Below are positions 16,378-25,261 of a stretch of 64,000 nt of DNA, piece by piece. A model generated the notes under the pieces. The model made no database searches. It was not told where the DNA came from and saw nothing but the letters and a program-made list of their open reading frames with translations. The position numbers were made by a program, and so were the translations under genes. Origin of the DNA: Hyphomicrobium_B sp001006785 (GTDB lineage Bacteria > Pseudomonadota > Alphaproteobacteria > Rhizobiales > Hyphomicrobiaceae); NCBI RefSeq assembly GCF_001006785.1, contig NZ_CDHO01000003.1, positions 1,240,001-1,304,000 on the forward strand, in the 5' to 3' direction. Every line of letters begins with the position of its first letter. Position 1 is the stretch's first letter.

Positions 16378-17523
16378 ATGAATGCCTCGGTAGCTCGGCC
16401 ATCTGTCATTGGACGCCTGAGAAAATTGGCGCGCCATGTCGGGGTTGCTGCAGACCAGTATGGATTGAGCCGGGGTGCGGTCGGCGGAAGGCTGCTTTCT
16501 CTGTATTGGCGGCGGGGGTTCCGGCCAGGCGAAGCGCTGCGTCTAGGATTGACCGACCCGAAGATTGTTCCGGCCTCGCTCGACGGATGTTTCACCAAGG
16601 AAGAGCTTTTCGCGCTTCAAAATCGATTGAACCCGGTGGAACTGACCTCCCTTACCGAGGACAAGAGCGTCTTTGATGCGTATTGCGCGGCCCGCGCCAT
16701 TCCGGTGCCGAAGCATTTCGCAACGCTCGGCAGAGTCTCAGCCGGCTCACCCGAGGGCCATGCCATCGCAACGCGTGAAGCGTGGCTGCGTGATATCGCT
16801 CCTAACCTTCCGTCGCAGTTCATCACAAAGCCGGCGCTCGGCGTCTACGGAGCAGGCGTCTCTCTCTGGACGAGAGAAGGCACATCCTTTCGCGATCACA
16901 AAGGACGTCTTCTGTCGGCTGACGCGCTTTATGAGCAATGCTGTGGCGACCCTAAATTCGATCGGTACGTCGTCCAGCAGCGGCTGCTCAATCACCCGGC
17001 GCTGGTGGAACTCACGGGGTCGTCGACACTGCAAACCGTCCGTCTGGTCACTTTGATCGATACGGACGGCACAGCCCAATGCCTCTATGCCGAATGGAAA
17101 CTCGCGATTGGTGAAAGTGTCACCGACAATTTTGCGGGCGGTGTCGGTGGAAACCTAGTCGCGAGCGTGCGGCTATCCGACGGAACCACCGGTGCCGCGC
17201 AAGCCCCCGCCCCGAGCGGGATTGGTTCCACCCAGGTTCACCGCCACCCAGTCACCGGAGCCGAGCTCGAAGGCTTTCGACTACCGGATTGGACATCGGT
17301 CACCGAACTTGCTCTTCGCGCCGCGCGTACGTTCCTGCCGCTTTGCACGATCGGCTGGGATATAGCTCTGACGCCCGATGGGCCCGTGATTGTCGAAGGC
17401 AATCGCTGGTGGGACCCGCCGAACGATGCCGTGATCGGTCCGCCCGCACCAGGGCTAGACCTTCATGAACTTGCGACGAATGGCCAAAAGTTGAGGACTG
17501 CTGCGCAGCAGGTTTCGCAATGA
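16378..17523 (+). CDS. Sugar-transfer-associated ATP-grasp protein
   Basis: A 381-residue protein resembling the ATP-grasp family linked with sugar transfer (ATPgrasp_ST). Supporting motifs are FITKPALGVYGAGV for the lysine/glycine loop and IGWDIALTPDGPVIVEGNRWWD for the metal-binding C-terminus. Substrate and product are unknown. ATG at 16378 is the first in-frame start after a 186-base gap. The stop overlaps the next gene (CAATGA), so the two proteins are made together. Confidence 0.72.
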   Translation: MNASVARPSVIGRLRKLARHVGVAADQYGLSRGAVGGRLLSLYWRRGFRPGEALRLGLTDPKIVPASLDGCFTKEELFALQNRLNPVELTSLTEDKSVFDAYCAARAIPVPKHFATLGRVSAGSPEGHAIATREAWLRDIAPNLPSQFITKPALGVYGAGVSLWTREGTSFRDHKGRLLSADALYEQCCGDPKFDRYVVQQRLLNHPALVELTGSSTLQTVRLVTLIDTDGTAQCLYAEWKLAIGESVTDNFAGGVGGNLVASVRLSDGTTGAAQAPAPSGIGSTQVHRHPVTGAELEGFRLPDWTSVTELALRAARTFLPLCTIGWDIALTPDGPVIVEGNRWWDPPNDAVIGPPAPGLDLHELATNGQKLRTAAQQVSQ

Positions 17524-18191
17524 ACCTGGGCTATCTGAGACAAGCCATCACACATCAGAGCCTTGGCCAAGTCGTCTCTCACTATGCCTATCGATCTATC
17601 CAGCGGCTGTTCGATGTCTCAATCTTTCGTTGCCTCTTGGTGCAAGACAGCACGGTCATTCGGAACCCGATGCCGAGTGGCACTGATTGCCGATTCGTCA
17701 CTGCGGACCGTCTGCGCCAGGAAGCGGCGGTGACGGGCAGCGGACTCGATGCAGAGGAAGTCGAGCGCCTGTTGAAGTCAGGAGAAGAATGCTTCGGCGC
17801 GTTCGTTGACGGCGTACTGGCGAGCTATCTCTGGTTTTCGCCGGGCCCCGCTCACCTCGTCGATGACGTCTTCGTGCGCTTCGACCCGGCGTATGCGTAC
17901 AGTCGCTGGGCGTTCACGAGATCGGAATACAGAGGCAAGCAACTTCACGCCATCTGCAAGCAAAGCGCGCTCGACGAATTCACGGCGCGGGGACGGCTCG
18001 GCATCATCTCCGTCGTCTATGCGTGGAATTCTCACTCGCTGAGCGCCGCCGCGAAATTGGGATGCGTGCGAGTTGGTTTGTTGGGAATTGTCTGGGGCAA
18101 GTTGTGGACCAGCAAAAATTGCCGGCGCGTCGGACTCAGCCTCGAGCGTTCGCCGAACGGGAAAATCCCGATGATGAAGTCGCGGCGCTAG
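17520..18191 (+). CDS. GNAT-like acetyltransferase domain protein
   Basis: A 223-residue protein coupled to the ATP-grasp gene by a four-base overlap. The section FTRSEYRGKQLHAICKQSALDEF followed by SVVYAWNSHSLSAAAKLGC resembles the acyl-CoA binding and late helix of GNAT transferases. I do not recognise a specific subfamily. With its partner it may modify an extracellular polymer or a small natural product. This is a context guess only. Confidence 0.6.
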   Translation: MNLGYLRQAITHQSLGQVVSHYAYRSIQRLFDVSIFRCLLVQDSTVIRNPMPSGTDCRFVTADRLRQEAAVTGSGLDAEEVERLLKSGEECFGAFVDGVLASYLWFSPGPAHLVDDVFVRFDPAYAYSRWAFTRSEYRGKQLHAICKQSALDEFTARGRLGIISVVYAWNSHSLSAAAKLGCVRVGLLGIVWGKLWTSKNCRRVGLSLERSPNGKIPMMKSRR

Positions 18192-18236
18192 GAGCAGGTG
18201 CTTCGCATGCGGCCGAGAAACGATGAGGGCCGGTCG

Positions 18237-18264
18237 CGGCTTGGCGCCGGATGACGCCAAGCCG
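18237..18264. terminator. Hairpin between convergent genes
   Basis: CGGCTTGGCG pairs perfectly with CGCCAAGCCG around an 8-base loop CCGGATGA. It lies between the ends of two convergent genes, where a shared terminator is expected. No clear T-run follows on either strand, so the terminator call is tentative. Confidence 0.45.
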
Positions 18265-18278
18265 GTGGGTGCTTATCT

Positions 18279-18557
18279 TTAGTCGTCGTAGCCAAGAAGG
18301 ACCTGGCCCGTGGCCGGATGGGCATGTCCCTCGACGCGGACGCCATCGGCGTTGATCGCATCGAACTCGTAGGCACCATCATCGGCTTCGATCTCGGTGA
18401 CGTTGTAGCCCTGCGCCTTCAACTTCTGGATGACTTCAGAGACCGACAGCCATTTGTCTGCAGGGACGTTGAGGCGCGGCCCGTCATGGCCGGCGTGCGC
18501 CGAGGTCGTGAGAGCGAACGCCATAGCGATGACCGGCAGCGTCAGATACTTTTGCAT
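18279..18557 (-). CDS. Secreted PepSY-domain protein
   Basis: A 92-residue protein with a signal peptide ending TSAHA-GHD. The mature part is one PepSY unit: LSVSEVIQKLKAQGYNVTEIEADDGAYEFDAINADG. PepSY domains are small periplasmic modules often found beside two-component systems. GGAG lies at normal spacing before the start. It diverges from a second PepSY gene that leads a regulator/kinase operon, so it is probably a target or modulator of that system. Confidence 0.85.
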   Translation of the reverse strand: MQKYLTLPVIAMAFALTTSAHAGHDGPRLNVPADKWLSVSEVIQKLKAQGYNVTEIEADDGAYEFDAINADGVRVEGHAHPATGQVLLGYDD

Positions 18558-18653
18558 CGTGAAATCTCCATGTGGTTAACCTGCAACCGCTTGCCGGCTG
18601 CGAGCACGTGGCGATACTCGCGGATTGATGCTGATGCTGACCTGATGAGCGGC

Positions 18654-18675
18654 GTCAGGTTATTGTCAGGTAATT
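18654..18675 (+). promoter_or_regulatory. Tandem 11-base repeat, likely OmpR-family operator
   Basis: Two directly adjacent copies, GTCAGGTTATT and GTCAGGTAATT, differ at one position and repeat with an 11-base period. Direct repeats of this spacing are the usual binding sites of OmpR/PhoP-type regulators. The site lies between two divergent PepSY genes and 18 bases before the start of the operon that encodes such a regulator. Autoregulation and control of both PepSY genes is the likely meaning. Confidence 0.6.
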
Positions 18676-18692
18676 TTTGCGATGTCTGTACC

Positions 18693-19019
18693 ATGTATCG
18701 ATCGAAGCGCTGTCTTATCGTTTGTCTCTTCTTCACGCTGGCCGCGGCACCCATTGCGGCGCCAGCGATCGCGGACGACGACCTGGATCACGAGCTGGCC
18801 CGTCAGGCCTTGAGCGAGGGTCGCATCCGGCCACTGACCGAAATACTTGAGACTTTGAAGACAGAGTTTCCTGGCCAAATTCTCGGCGTGGAACTCGAAT
18901 CCAAGGGCGTCAATAGCTTCATCTACGAATTCAAGGTTCTGACGCCGGACGGTAAGCTCAAGGAGGTCAAGGTCGACGCTGCGACGTCGAAAATCCTGAC
19001 CATCCAGGATGACGACTGA
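18693..19019 (+). CDS. Secreted PepSY-domain protein, first gene of two-component operon
   Basis: A 108-residue protein with a signal peptide (CLIVCLFFTLAAAPIAAPAIA) and a PepSY module reading EILETLKTEFPGQILGVELESK-G and EVKVDAATSKILTIQDDD. The in-frame region upstream of ATG 18693 is longer but has no signal-peptide sense. No good ribosome-binding site is visible. The stop overlaps the response-regulator start (TGATG). It may tune the kinase from the periplasm. Confidence 0.8.
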   Translation: MYRSKRCLIVCLFFTLAAAPIAAPAIADDDLDHELARQALSEGRIRPLTEILETLKTEFPGQILGVELESKGVNSFIYEFKVLTPDGKLKEVKVDAATSKILTIQDDD

Positions 19020-19684
19020 TGCGAATTCTCGTGGTCGAGGATGAGCCGAAGATTGCCCACAGCATTGTGACGGCGCTCAGCGCAGCGCATTTTCAGGTTG
19101 ACGAGGCGCGCGACGGCGAGATGGCATGGTTCCGCGGAGATACTGAAAACTACGACCTTATCGTTCTCGATCTCGGATTGCCAAAGATCGATGGTTTGTC
19201 CGTTCTGAAGAAATGGCGAGCGGCAGGCCGGATGATGCCCGTCCTGATCCTCACCGCGCGCGGCGCTTGGCCAGAGCGCGTCGAAGGCATCGATGCCGGT
19301 GCCGACGATTATCTCGCCAAGCCGTTTCAGCTCGAGGAGCTGATGGCGCGCGTGCGTTCCCTCATCCGTCGATCCGTCGGCCACGGTTCGGCAATTCTGA
19401 CGGCAGGCCCGCTCGCTCTCGATACCCGGCAGATGCGGGTCGTGCTCGATGGTGCGCCGGTCCCGGTAACGCCGCTGGAATATCGGCTGATCGGTTATCT
19501 CATGCATCACAAAGGTCGGGTCGTTTCTCCGACGGAACTCATCGAGCATCTTTATGGCGATGATGATGCGCGGGACGCGAACGCGCTCGAAGCAGTCGTG
19601 ACGCGGTTACGCCGAAAGCTCGGGCAGGAAACGATCGAGACGCGGCGCGGCTTCGGTTACGTGGTGTCGGAACCTTCGACATGA
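19019..19684 (+). CDS. OmpR-family response regulator
   Basis: A 221-residue regulator. The receiver domain (1-115) has acidic pocket VVEDEP, phosphoacceptor Asp51 (VLDLGLP) and conserved Lys in DYLAKPF. The winged-helix domain (about 125-218) ends VTRLRRKLGQETIETRRGFGYV. It overlaps the kinase gene by four bases. The PepSY-regulator-kinase order resembles PhoP/PhoQ-like or envelope-stress cassettes. The adjacent tandem repeat is a candidate site. Confidence 0.95.
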   Translation: MRILVVEDEPKIAHSIVTALSAAHFQVDEARDGEMAWFRGDTENYDLIVLDLGLPKIDGLSVLKKWRAAGRMMPVLILTARGAWPERVEGIDAGADDYLAKPFQLEELMARVRSLIRRSVGHGSAILTAGPLALDTRQMRVVLDGAPVPVTPLEYRLIGYLMHHKGRVVSPTELIEHLYGDDDARDANALEAVVTRLRRKLGQETIETRRGFGYVVSEPST

Positions 19685-21030
19685 GCTTTGGCTCGCTGCG
19701 TCTCAGGCTCCTTCTGGCTGGTGCGGTATCGATTTCGATCGCACTCGGCATCGCAGGGTTCGGGCTGACTGAGCTGTTCAGACGCCACGTCGAACGCCGG
19801 GTCGACTCTGAACTCAACGTCTATCTCAATCAGTTGGTATCAGGCATAGCGCGGACGCCGGCCGGTGGTCTCGCCGTCGCGCACCGCCCTCCCGATCCGC
19901 GATTCGAGGTGCCGCTTTCGGGGCTCTACTGGCAGATAGATGCGACGCCGGGCGGCAAAGTTCTTCGATCGCGATCGCTGTGGGACAATGTCCTCGACCT
20001 TCCTGCCGAGACGAGCATCGATGACGAAGTCCACCGTCGTGAGATCGTCGGCCCGCACCGCGCGAAGCTGTATCTGTTGCAACGCTATATTGAACTCCCC
20101 GCGGAACTCGGCGGCGAGCGCGTTCTCATAGCAGTTGCGTTGCAGGCCGAAGAGGTTCGCAATTCCATCCGAAACTTTGCGATCGATTTGTTGCCATTTC
20201 TTCTATTGATCGGCGCACTTCTCGCAGCCGCATTCTGGCTGCAGGTGAGCGTTGGTCTGCGGCCGCTTGCGGCAATCCGGGGCAAGCTCAGCTCCATTCG
20301 AACCGGCACGGCGCAGCGGCTCGGAAACGGATTTCCCGATGAAGTTCAGCCCCTCGCAGCGGAAATCGACGATCTTCTCGATGCCCGCGATCTGGCGATC
20401 GAAAAGGCGAAGGGACGGGCGGCGGATCTTGCGCACGGCCTTAAGACGCCGCTGCAGGTTCTCAACGTTGAGATCGACAGGCTGAAGTCCAAAGGCGAAA
20501 CCGAGATCGCATCCGATATTGCCTCTCTCGCCGAGGCCATGCGGCGTCACGTCGATCATGAACTCGCACGTGCGCGTATCGCCTATGCAGCGAAAGATGC
20601 TTCGACAGACGTCACCTCGGTCATTGATCGTGTCGTGCGCGTCGCAGAGCGCACGCCGCAAGGACAGAAGGTTGTTTGGCAGAAGGATACGCCGCGGACT
20701 CTCATGGCATCTATTCACGGCGATGATCTCGCCGAAGTGCTCGGAAACCTGACCGAGAATGCCGCGCGTCACGCCCGCAAACAGGTTTCCATTTCAGCCC
20801 GTGCAGCCAATGGCGCCGTCGTCGTCACCGTTGCGGATGACGGCCCAGGCATCGCCGAAGAGCATCAGGCCGATGCAATGGTGCGCGGCCGCAGTCTGGA
20901 CACGAGAAAAAATGGAACCGGTCTCGGCCTCGCGATCGTGACCGACATTCTCGAGGCCTGGCATGGAAGCCTGACGCTCGATAACGGCGCACCAGGACTT
21001 ATAGCGACGGTCCGCCTGCGAGCCGCTTAA
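19681..21030 (+). CDS. Sensor histidine kinase, PhoQ-like H-box
   Basis: A 449-residue kinase. Membrane segments lie near residues 10-30 and 167-190. The sensor region includes DPRFEVPLSGLYWQI, shared with the kinase at 414-1781. The H-box is LAHGLKTPLQVL with His252. N-box NLTENAARHA and G-boxes DDGPGIAEEH and GTGLGLAIV are intact. It forms a pair with the overlapping regulator gene. The signal is unknown; divalent cations or antimicrobial peptides are the usual inputs for PhoQ-type kinases. Confidence 0.93.
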   Translation: MSFGSLRLRLLLAGAVSISIALGIAGFGLTELFRRHVERRVDSELNVYLNQLVSGIARTPAGGLAVAHRPPDPRFEVPLSGLYWQIDATPGGKVLRSRSLWDNVLDLPAETSIDDEVHRREIVGPHRAKLYLLQRYIELPAELGGERVLIAVALQAEEVRNSIRNFAIDLLPFLLLIGALLAAAFWLQVSVGLRPLAAIRGKLSSIRTGTAQRLGNGFPDEVQPLAAEIDDLLDARDLAIEKAKGRAADLAHGLKTPLQVLNVEIDRLKSKGETEIASDIASLAEAMRRHVDHELARARIAYAAKDASTDVTSVIDRVVRVAERTPQGQKVVWQKDTPRTLMASIHGDDLAEVLGNLTENAARHARKQVSISARAANGAVVVTVADDGPGIAEEHQADAMVRGRSLDTRKNGTGLGLAIVTDILEAWHGSLTLDNGAPGLIATVRLRAA

Positions 21031-21327
21031 AGCAGACAGGCAATTCCGCGAGGGGCTATTTCCGAGTCTCGGCCGAACAGTGGTCGAGGACGCCAACGAG
21101 GCCGTCGCGGCGACTTGCACTTCCTTCGGTCGGATTGCTGAGCCGCATTACTACCGCGGTTGGCCCATCTGCTGCCCGCCTTCTCGGACGGCAGATGGCT
21201 TTGAACATCAGTATACGGAATCAATTCATTAAGGATAACAGCATAGCCTGTCGGGAAAGTTTTTTGGCTTCAAGGAATGATCGCGACGGATATTCACCCA
21301 TCCGATCGCGGCGCTAGGGACATGGAA

Positions 21328-23694
21328 ATGCTGCTGAATTCGGCTACCGGTCGTAATATTTTCGCAGTCGCGGCATGCGGCCTGATCGCGACGATCACGG
21401 CTTCGTCCGTGCTGTTCTACCGCTCGTATGAGGACGTCAAGAGCACGAGCCTTGACCGCATGCGGGAGATCGCAAAATCAGAAGCTCTGACCACTGAGAA
21501 ACGGATCGGGCGGAACGCTCGCATCGCCGACGCGCTAGGCTCGGTTCTGGAGGTCATGAAGGCAAGTGGCGAGACCGATCGCGCCAGGGCCGACCGGACC
21601 ATGCGTCATCTGCTGGAAAGCAACCCGGACATCCTCGGCATCTGGACGGGCTGGGAGCCGAACGCGTTCGATGGCAAGGACGCCGACTTCGTCAAAGCAG
21701 AGGGCCACGATGCAACGGGCCGTTATGTTCCCTATATCGTCCGCGGATCGAACGGAGAAATAACCCACACGCCGCTCGTCGATTATGCGGTGCCGGGCCC
21801 CGGCGACTACTATCAGTTGCCTTTCGCCCGTCAGAAGACGGTCGTTATCGAGCCCTATGCTTACGACATTGACGGGAAGCAGGTTCTGCTCACGTCGATC
21901 TCCAAGCCCGTAGTCGTGAACGGCAAGGCGCTCGGCGTTGCCGGCATTGATCTTTCGCTGGCCGATACCAGCAAGGCACTCGCGAGTCTTCACCCTATGA
22001 ACACCGGCTACGTCAGCCTGGTCAGCAGCGGGGGAAAAATCGTTGGCCATCCGAACGAGGCTTTGGTCGGCAAGACACTGGCCGAAGCCGCGGAAACGGC
22101 CGGCTGGGATAAGCTCATTGCTCAACCGGGCGTCGAGCAGCAAATCGCGGCTAAGGACGGAACGGCATACTTGGCCGTCGCGTCGCCTGTCACGCTCACG
22201 CCGGAAATAACCTGGTACGCGATCGTCGCTGTTCCGAAGAGCACGGTGTTCGCGCAATTGAACGCGATGATGCGGGACGCAGCGTTGATTGTCATTACGG
22301 CCGCAGCGCTTCTTGCCCTCGCAGGTTGGTTCATTGCTCGCCGCTTCATCGGCCGCATCTCCAACATCATCGGAGAGACCGCGCAGATCGCCGAAGGCAA
22401 TCTTCAGCTCGAATTGAAAGACAGCAAAAGCAAGGACGAGATCGGCGATCTTGCCCGCTCGCTCGAAGTTCTACTCGAAAACAACCGGCAAAAGGCGCGG
22501 CTCGAAAGCGAAGCCGAAGCCAACCGCAACCTGGCCGAACGAGAACGCATTGCCCGCCAGGAGCAGGAAGCCCGGGACGCAGCAAAGGTGGAGAAGGAAC
22601 GGCTCGCCCGCCACGAACAGGAAGCGAAAGACGCCGCGAACGTGAAGTTTGCAGTCGATAGCCTTGCAGCCGGTCTGTCACATCTTTCCGATGGCGATAT
22701 GTCTTTCCGTATCGCGACGCCGTTCACGGACACCCTTGATCAGGTGCGCCACGACTTCAACAATTCGGCGCAGAAGCTGGAAACGGCTCTGACGCAGGTG
22801 GCCGACAATGCCCGAGCCATCGAGTCGAACTCCGACGAAATCCGCTCTGCCGCCGACGATCTGGCGAAGCGCACCGAGCAGCAGGCCGCTGCCCTGGAGC
22901 AAACCGCTGCCGCGCTGGAAGAGATCACCACAACGGTCAAGAACTCCACCGAACGCGCGCAGGAAGCCGGTGAACTCGTCGGCCGTGCAAAGGCGGGCGC
23001 GGAACAGTCAGGCGTCGTGGTGCAACGTGCCGTATCGGCGATGGAAGCGATCAAGAAGTCGTCCTCGGAGATCACCAACATCATCGGCGTGATCGACGAG
23101 ATCGCCTTCCAGACGAACTTGCTTGCGCTGAACGCAGGCGTAGAGGCAGCTCGTGCAGGTGAGGCTGGCAGAGGCTTTGCCGTGGTGGCGCAGGAAGTCC
23201 GCGAGCTTGCGCAACGGTCTGCCAATTCCGCCCGAGAGATAAAGGCGCTCATCGGCACGTCCAGCGATCAAGTTCGCGAAGGCGTCGAACTCGTTGGTGA
23301 AACGGGCCGCGCTCTGGAAACCATCGTCGCCGAAGTGCAGGAGATCAACCGCCATGTCGCCGCGATTGTCGAAGCGGCGCAGGAACAGTCCTCTGGCCTC
23401 GAGCAAATCAGCACGGCCATGAATCAAATGGACCAGGATACGCAGAGGAACGCGGCAATGGTCGAGGAAACGACCGCCGCCACGCACAGCCTGTCGCGGG
23501 AAGCTACCTCGCTGAATGAACTGCTGACCATGTTCAAGCTCTCTGGCGGCACGCATAAGGGATCAGTTGCCGTACGAGCGGTAACCGGCTCGGAAAAGCC
23601 TGCGGCGTCTCCGGTGCGCGCTCTAGGAAGAAAGATCGCCAGCGCTTTCTCCGGCAACGCCGCCGTCAAGAAGGACGAGTGGCAAGACTTCTGA
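21328..23694 (+). CDS. Methyl-accepting chemotaxis protein with dCache sensor
   Basis: About 788 residues. A first membrane segment (IFAVAACGLIATITASSVLF) precedes a periplasmic double-Cache region with PYIVRGSNGEITHTPLVDY and VVNGKALGVAGIDLSL. A second membrane segment, HAMP and a Glu/Arg-rich helical linker follow. The signalling tip is EIAFQTNLLALNAGVEAARAG. The C-terminus ends EWQDF, matching the x-W-x-x-F pentapeptide that tethers CheR or CheB. I chose ATG 21328 because AGGGA sits seven bases upstream; ATG 21322 and 21277 are alternatives. The ligand is unknown. Confidence 0.92.
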   Translation: MLLNSATGRNIFAVAACGLIATITASSVLFYRSYEDVKSTSLDRMREIAKSEALTTEKRIGRNARIADALGSVLEVMKASGETDRARADRTMRHLLESNPDILGIWTGWEPNAFDGKDADFVKAEGHDATGRYVPYIVRGSNGEITHTPLVDYAVPGPGDYYQLPFARQKTVVIEPYAYDIDGKQVLLTSISKPVVVNGKALGVAGIDLSLADTSKALASLHPMNTGYVSLVSSGGKIVGHPNEALVGKTLAEAAETAGWDKLIAQPGVEQQIAAKDGTAYLAVASPVTLTPEITWYAIVAVPKSTVFAQLNAMMRDAALIVITAAALLALAGWFIARRFIGRISNIIGETAQIAEGNLQLELKDSKSKDEIGDLARSLEVLLENNRQKARLESEAEANRNLAERERIARQEQEARDAAKVEKERLARHEQEAKDAANVKFAVDSLAAGLSHLSDGDMSFRIATPFTDTLDQVRHDFNNSAQKLETALTQVADNARAIESNSDEIRSAADDLAKRTEQQAAALEQTAAALEEITTTVKNSTERAQEAGELVGRAKAGAEQSGVVVQRAVSAMEAIKKSSSEITNIIGVIDEIAFQTNLLALNAGVEAARAGEAGRGFAVVAQEVRELAQRSANSAREIKALIGTSSDQVREGVELVGETGRALETIVAEVQEINRHVAAIVEAAQEQSSGLEQISTAMNQMDQDTQRNAAMVEETTAATHSLSREATSLNELLTMFKLSGGTHKGSVAVRAVTGSEKPAASPVRALGRKIASAFSGNAAVKKDEWQDF

Positions 23695-23730
23695 TTGCTG
23701 GCGCTTAACGAATAGCAATCGTGCACGAAG

Positions 23731-23766
23731 ACTGACCCCATCCGCGAAATCGCGGGTGGGGTCAGT
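23731..23766. terminator. Strong hairpin between convergent genes
   Basis: ACTGACCCCATCCGCG pairs along 16 positions, with one wobble, with the 3' arm at 23751-23766 around loop AAAT. It lies between the chemoreceptor and the convergent heme oxygenase gene, so a bidirectional terminator is likely. No T-run follows it, so it could also be an interspersed palindrome. Confidence 0.5.
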
Positions 23767-23847
23767 TATGTCCGCTACTCTGGAATGGTGACGCGCGGCG
23801 CGCGACGATTTCTGCCTTGAGGCGTCACGCGGCGGAATGCATCAGCG

Positions 23848-24462
23848 TCAACCGGCGGCTGAAAAGACCTCTCGCACCAATCCATGCACGCGATTGAAAG
23901 CAGCCTCCGCGCCGGCGATGACGCGCGCTTCGTTCTCATCCGACAGCGAAACATCGTCGAGGGCTGCTGTGAAAGTGCGCCAGTGCAGCCCGCGTCCTTC
24001 CGGAGCACCGGCAAGATGGGAAGCGCCAAACGTTTCCGTCAGTCCGAGCTTCAGCGCGTCCTTCAGCAGGAACGCGGCGCCGAGGTTCGATCCCTCTGCG
24101 ACGTACAGCCAGCCGAGCGCCGTCGGCAGGTCTACCGGAGCGCCGGCCTTGAACACCGGCGGCGCAGCGATTGCCGGAGCTTGCGCTCCAAGATCGGCAA
24201 GATCCCGCTCGATGAGCGCGATCCTGCGCCGGCCCTTCAGATCAGGCAGCAGATCATCCAGCGTCGCGTCGTCGTACAGTGCCTCGATGTCCCGGTGAAA
24301 GCCGTGCTGCACCTTGACGAAAAGCGCATAGCGCTCGCGACTCGCAAACGGCTCGCCCGACATGATCGCCTTATCGAGCTTGTCATGGGTTGCCTGCGTC
24401 GCCGCTTTCAGCCGCTTTGAGCGCGTGGACGCCGGATTGTCCAGAACGGCAGTGTCTGTCAT
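23848..24462 (-). CDS. Biliverdin-producing heme oxygenase
   Basis: A 204-residue helical protein. It starts with the usual RSKRLKAATQATHDKLD, where His26 is the expected heme ligand. The segment ALGWLYVAEGSNLGAAFL is the distal helix of bacterial heme oxygenases (BphO/PigA type). The reaction opens heme to biliverdin, iron and CO. I chose ATG 24462; an upstream in-frame ATG adds a hydrophobic stretch that does not look native. No phytochrome or heme-uptake gene lies beside it. Confidence 0.85.
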   Translation of the reverse strand: MTDTAVLDNPASTRSKRLKAATQATHDKLDKAIMSGEPFASRERYALFVKVQHGFHRDIEALYDDATLDDLLPDLKGRRRIALIERDLADLGAQAPAIAAPPVFKAGAPVDLPTALGWLYVAEGSNLGAAFLLKDALKLGLTETFGASHLAGAPEGRGLHWRTFTAALDDVSLSDENEARVIAGAEAAFNRVHGLVREVFSAAG

Positions 24463-24717
24463 CGATGTGGTCTCATTAAAGCTAGAAAAGAAAACAAAGG
24501 AAGTTGAAGCCAGCGATGGCATGACCCGAGCGTAAGCGCATCCATATAGTATTCATCGGTCAAGTTATCTACCGCCGCAGAGATCTGGAACGTCTCTAAC
24601 CTTATAGCTCGCGATAGGATCGAACAGCGGGTGAGCGTCCGTATTCAATTCGACGGCTGATGTCAGGCGAACGTCACCCGGAATATTTCTGCTTGATGCA
24701 GCTCGCGTGCTCACCGT

Positions 24718-25164
24718 ATGCACGGCGGATTGTTCGACAATGAAGTTTGGTCACCTCGCCCAATGAAGCAACGCTTCATGCCTACACCCTTTCGTCTTTC
24801 CGTCCACCGGTCGCACAGCGGCAGGGGCCTTTTCGCTCAAGAGCGCATTCGGAAGGGCTCGTGCGTCATCGAATATATCGGACGTCCCGCCACGGCCAGA
24901 CAGATGAAGTTGAACCGCGGCAAGTATCTCTTCTGGACGAGCGATACGACCATGATCGACGGCAACATCCCCGCGAACGTCGCCCGCTTCATCAATCATT
25001 CGTGCGCGCCGAATTGCGAGATCGAGATCCGTAGGCGTCGCATTTATGTAATCGCACTCCGTGCCATCGAGCCGGGCGAAGAGCTTTCCTATGACTACGG
25101 CAAGGAATATTTCGATATGCATCTCGTAGGACGCTGTCGCTGCGCGAAGTGTTCCGATATATAA
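24718..25164 (+). CDS. SET-domain lysine methyltransferase-like protein
   Basis: A 148-residue minimal SET-domain protein. Core motifs are RGLFAQERIRKGSCVIEYIG, RFINHSCAPNCE and GEELSYDYG, with a Cys-rich end CRCAKCSD that resembles a post-SET metal site. SET domains methylate protein lysines using S-adenosylmethionine; bacterial targets are mostly unknown. ATG at 24763 is an alternative start. No partner gene is evident nearby. Confidence 0.85.
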   Translation: MHGGLFDNEVWSPRPMKQRFMPTPFRLSVHRSHSGRGLFAQERIRKGSCVIEYIGRPATARQMKLNRGKYLFWTSDTTMIDGNIPANVARFINHSCAPNCEIEIRRRRIYVIALRAIEPGEELSYDYGKEYFDMHLVGRCRCAKCSDI

Positions 25165-25261
25165 GTCGATAACGTGCTGCTGCGCGGGACCCGCATCCCG
25201 CACCCAACTTTGGTCGGGTTGACCTTATTTGTGCGACGCGGTTACGTAACTGCATTGGAAT

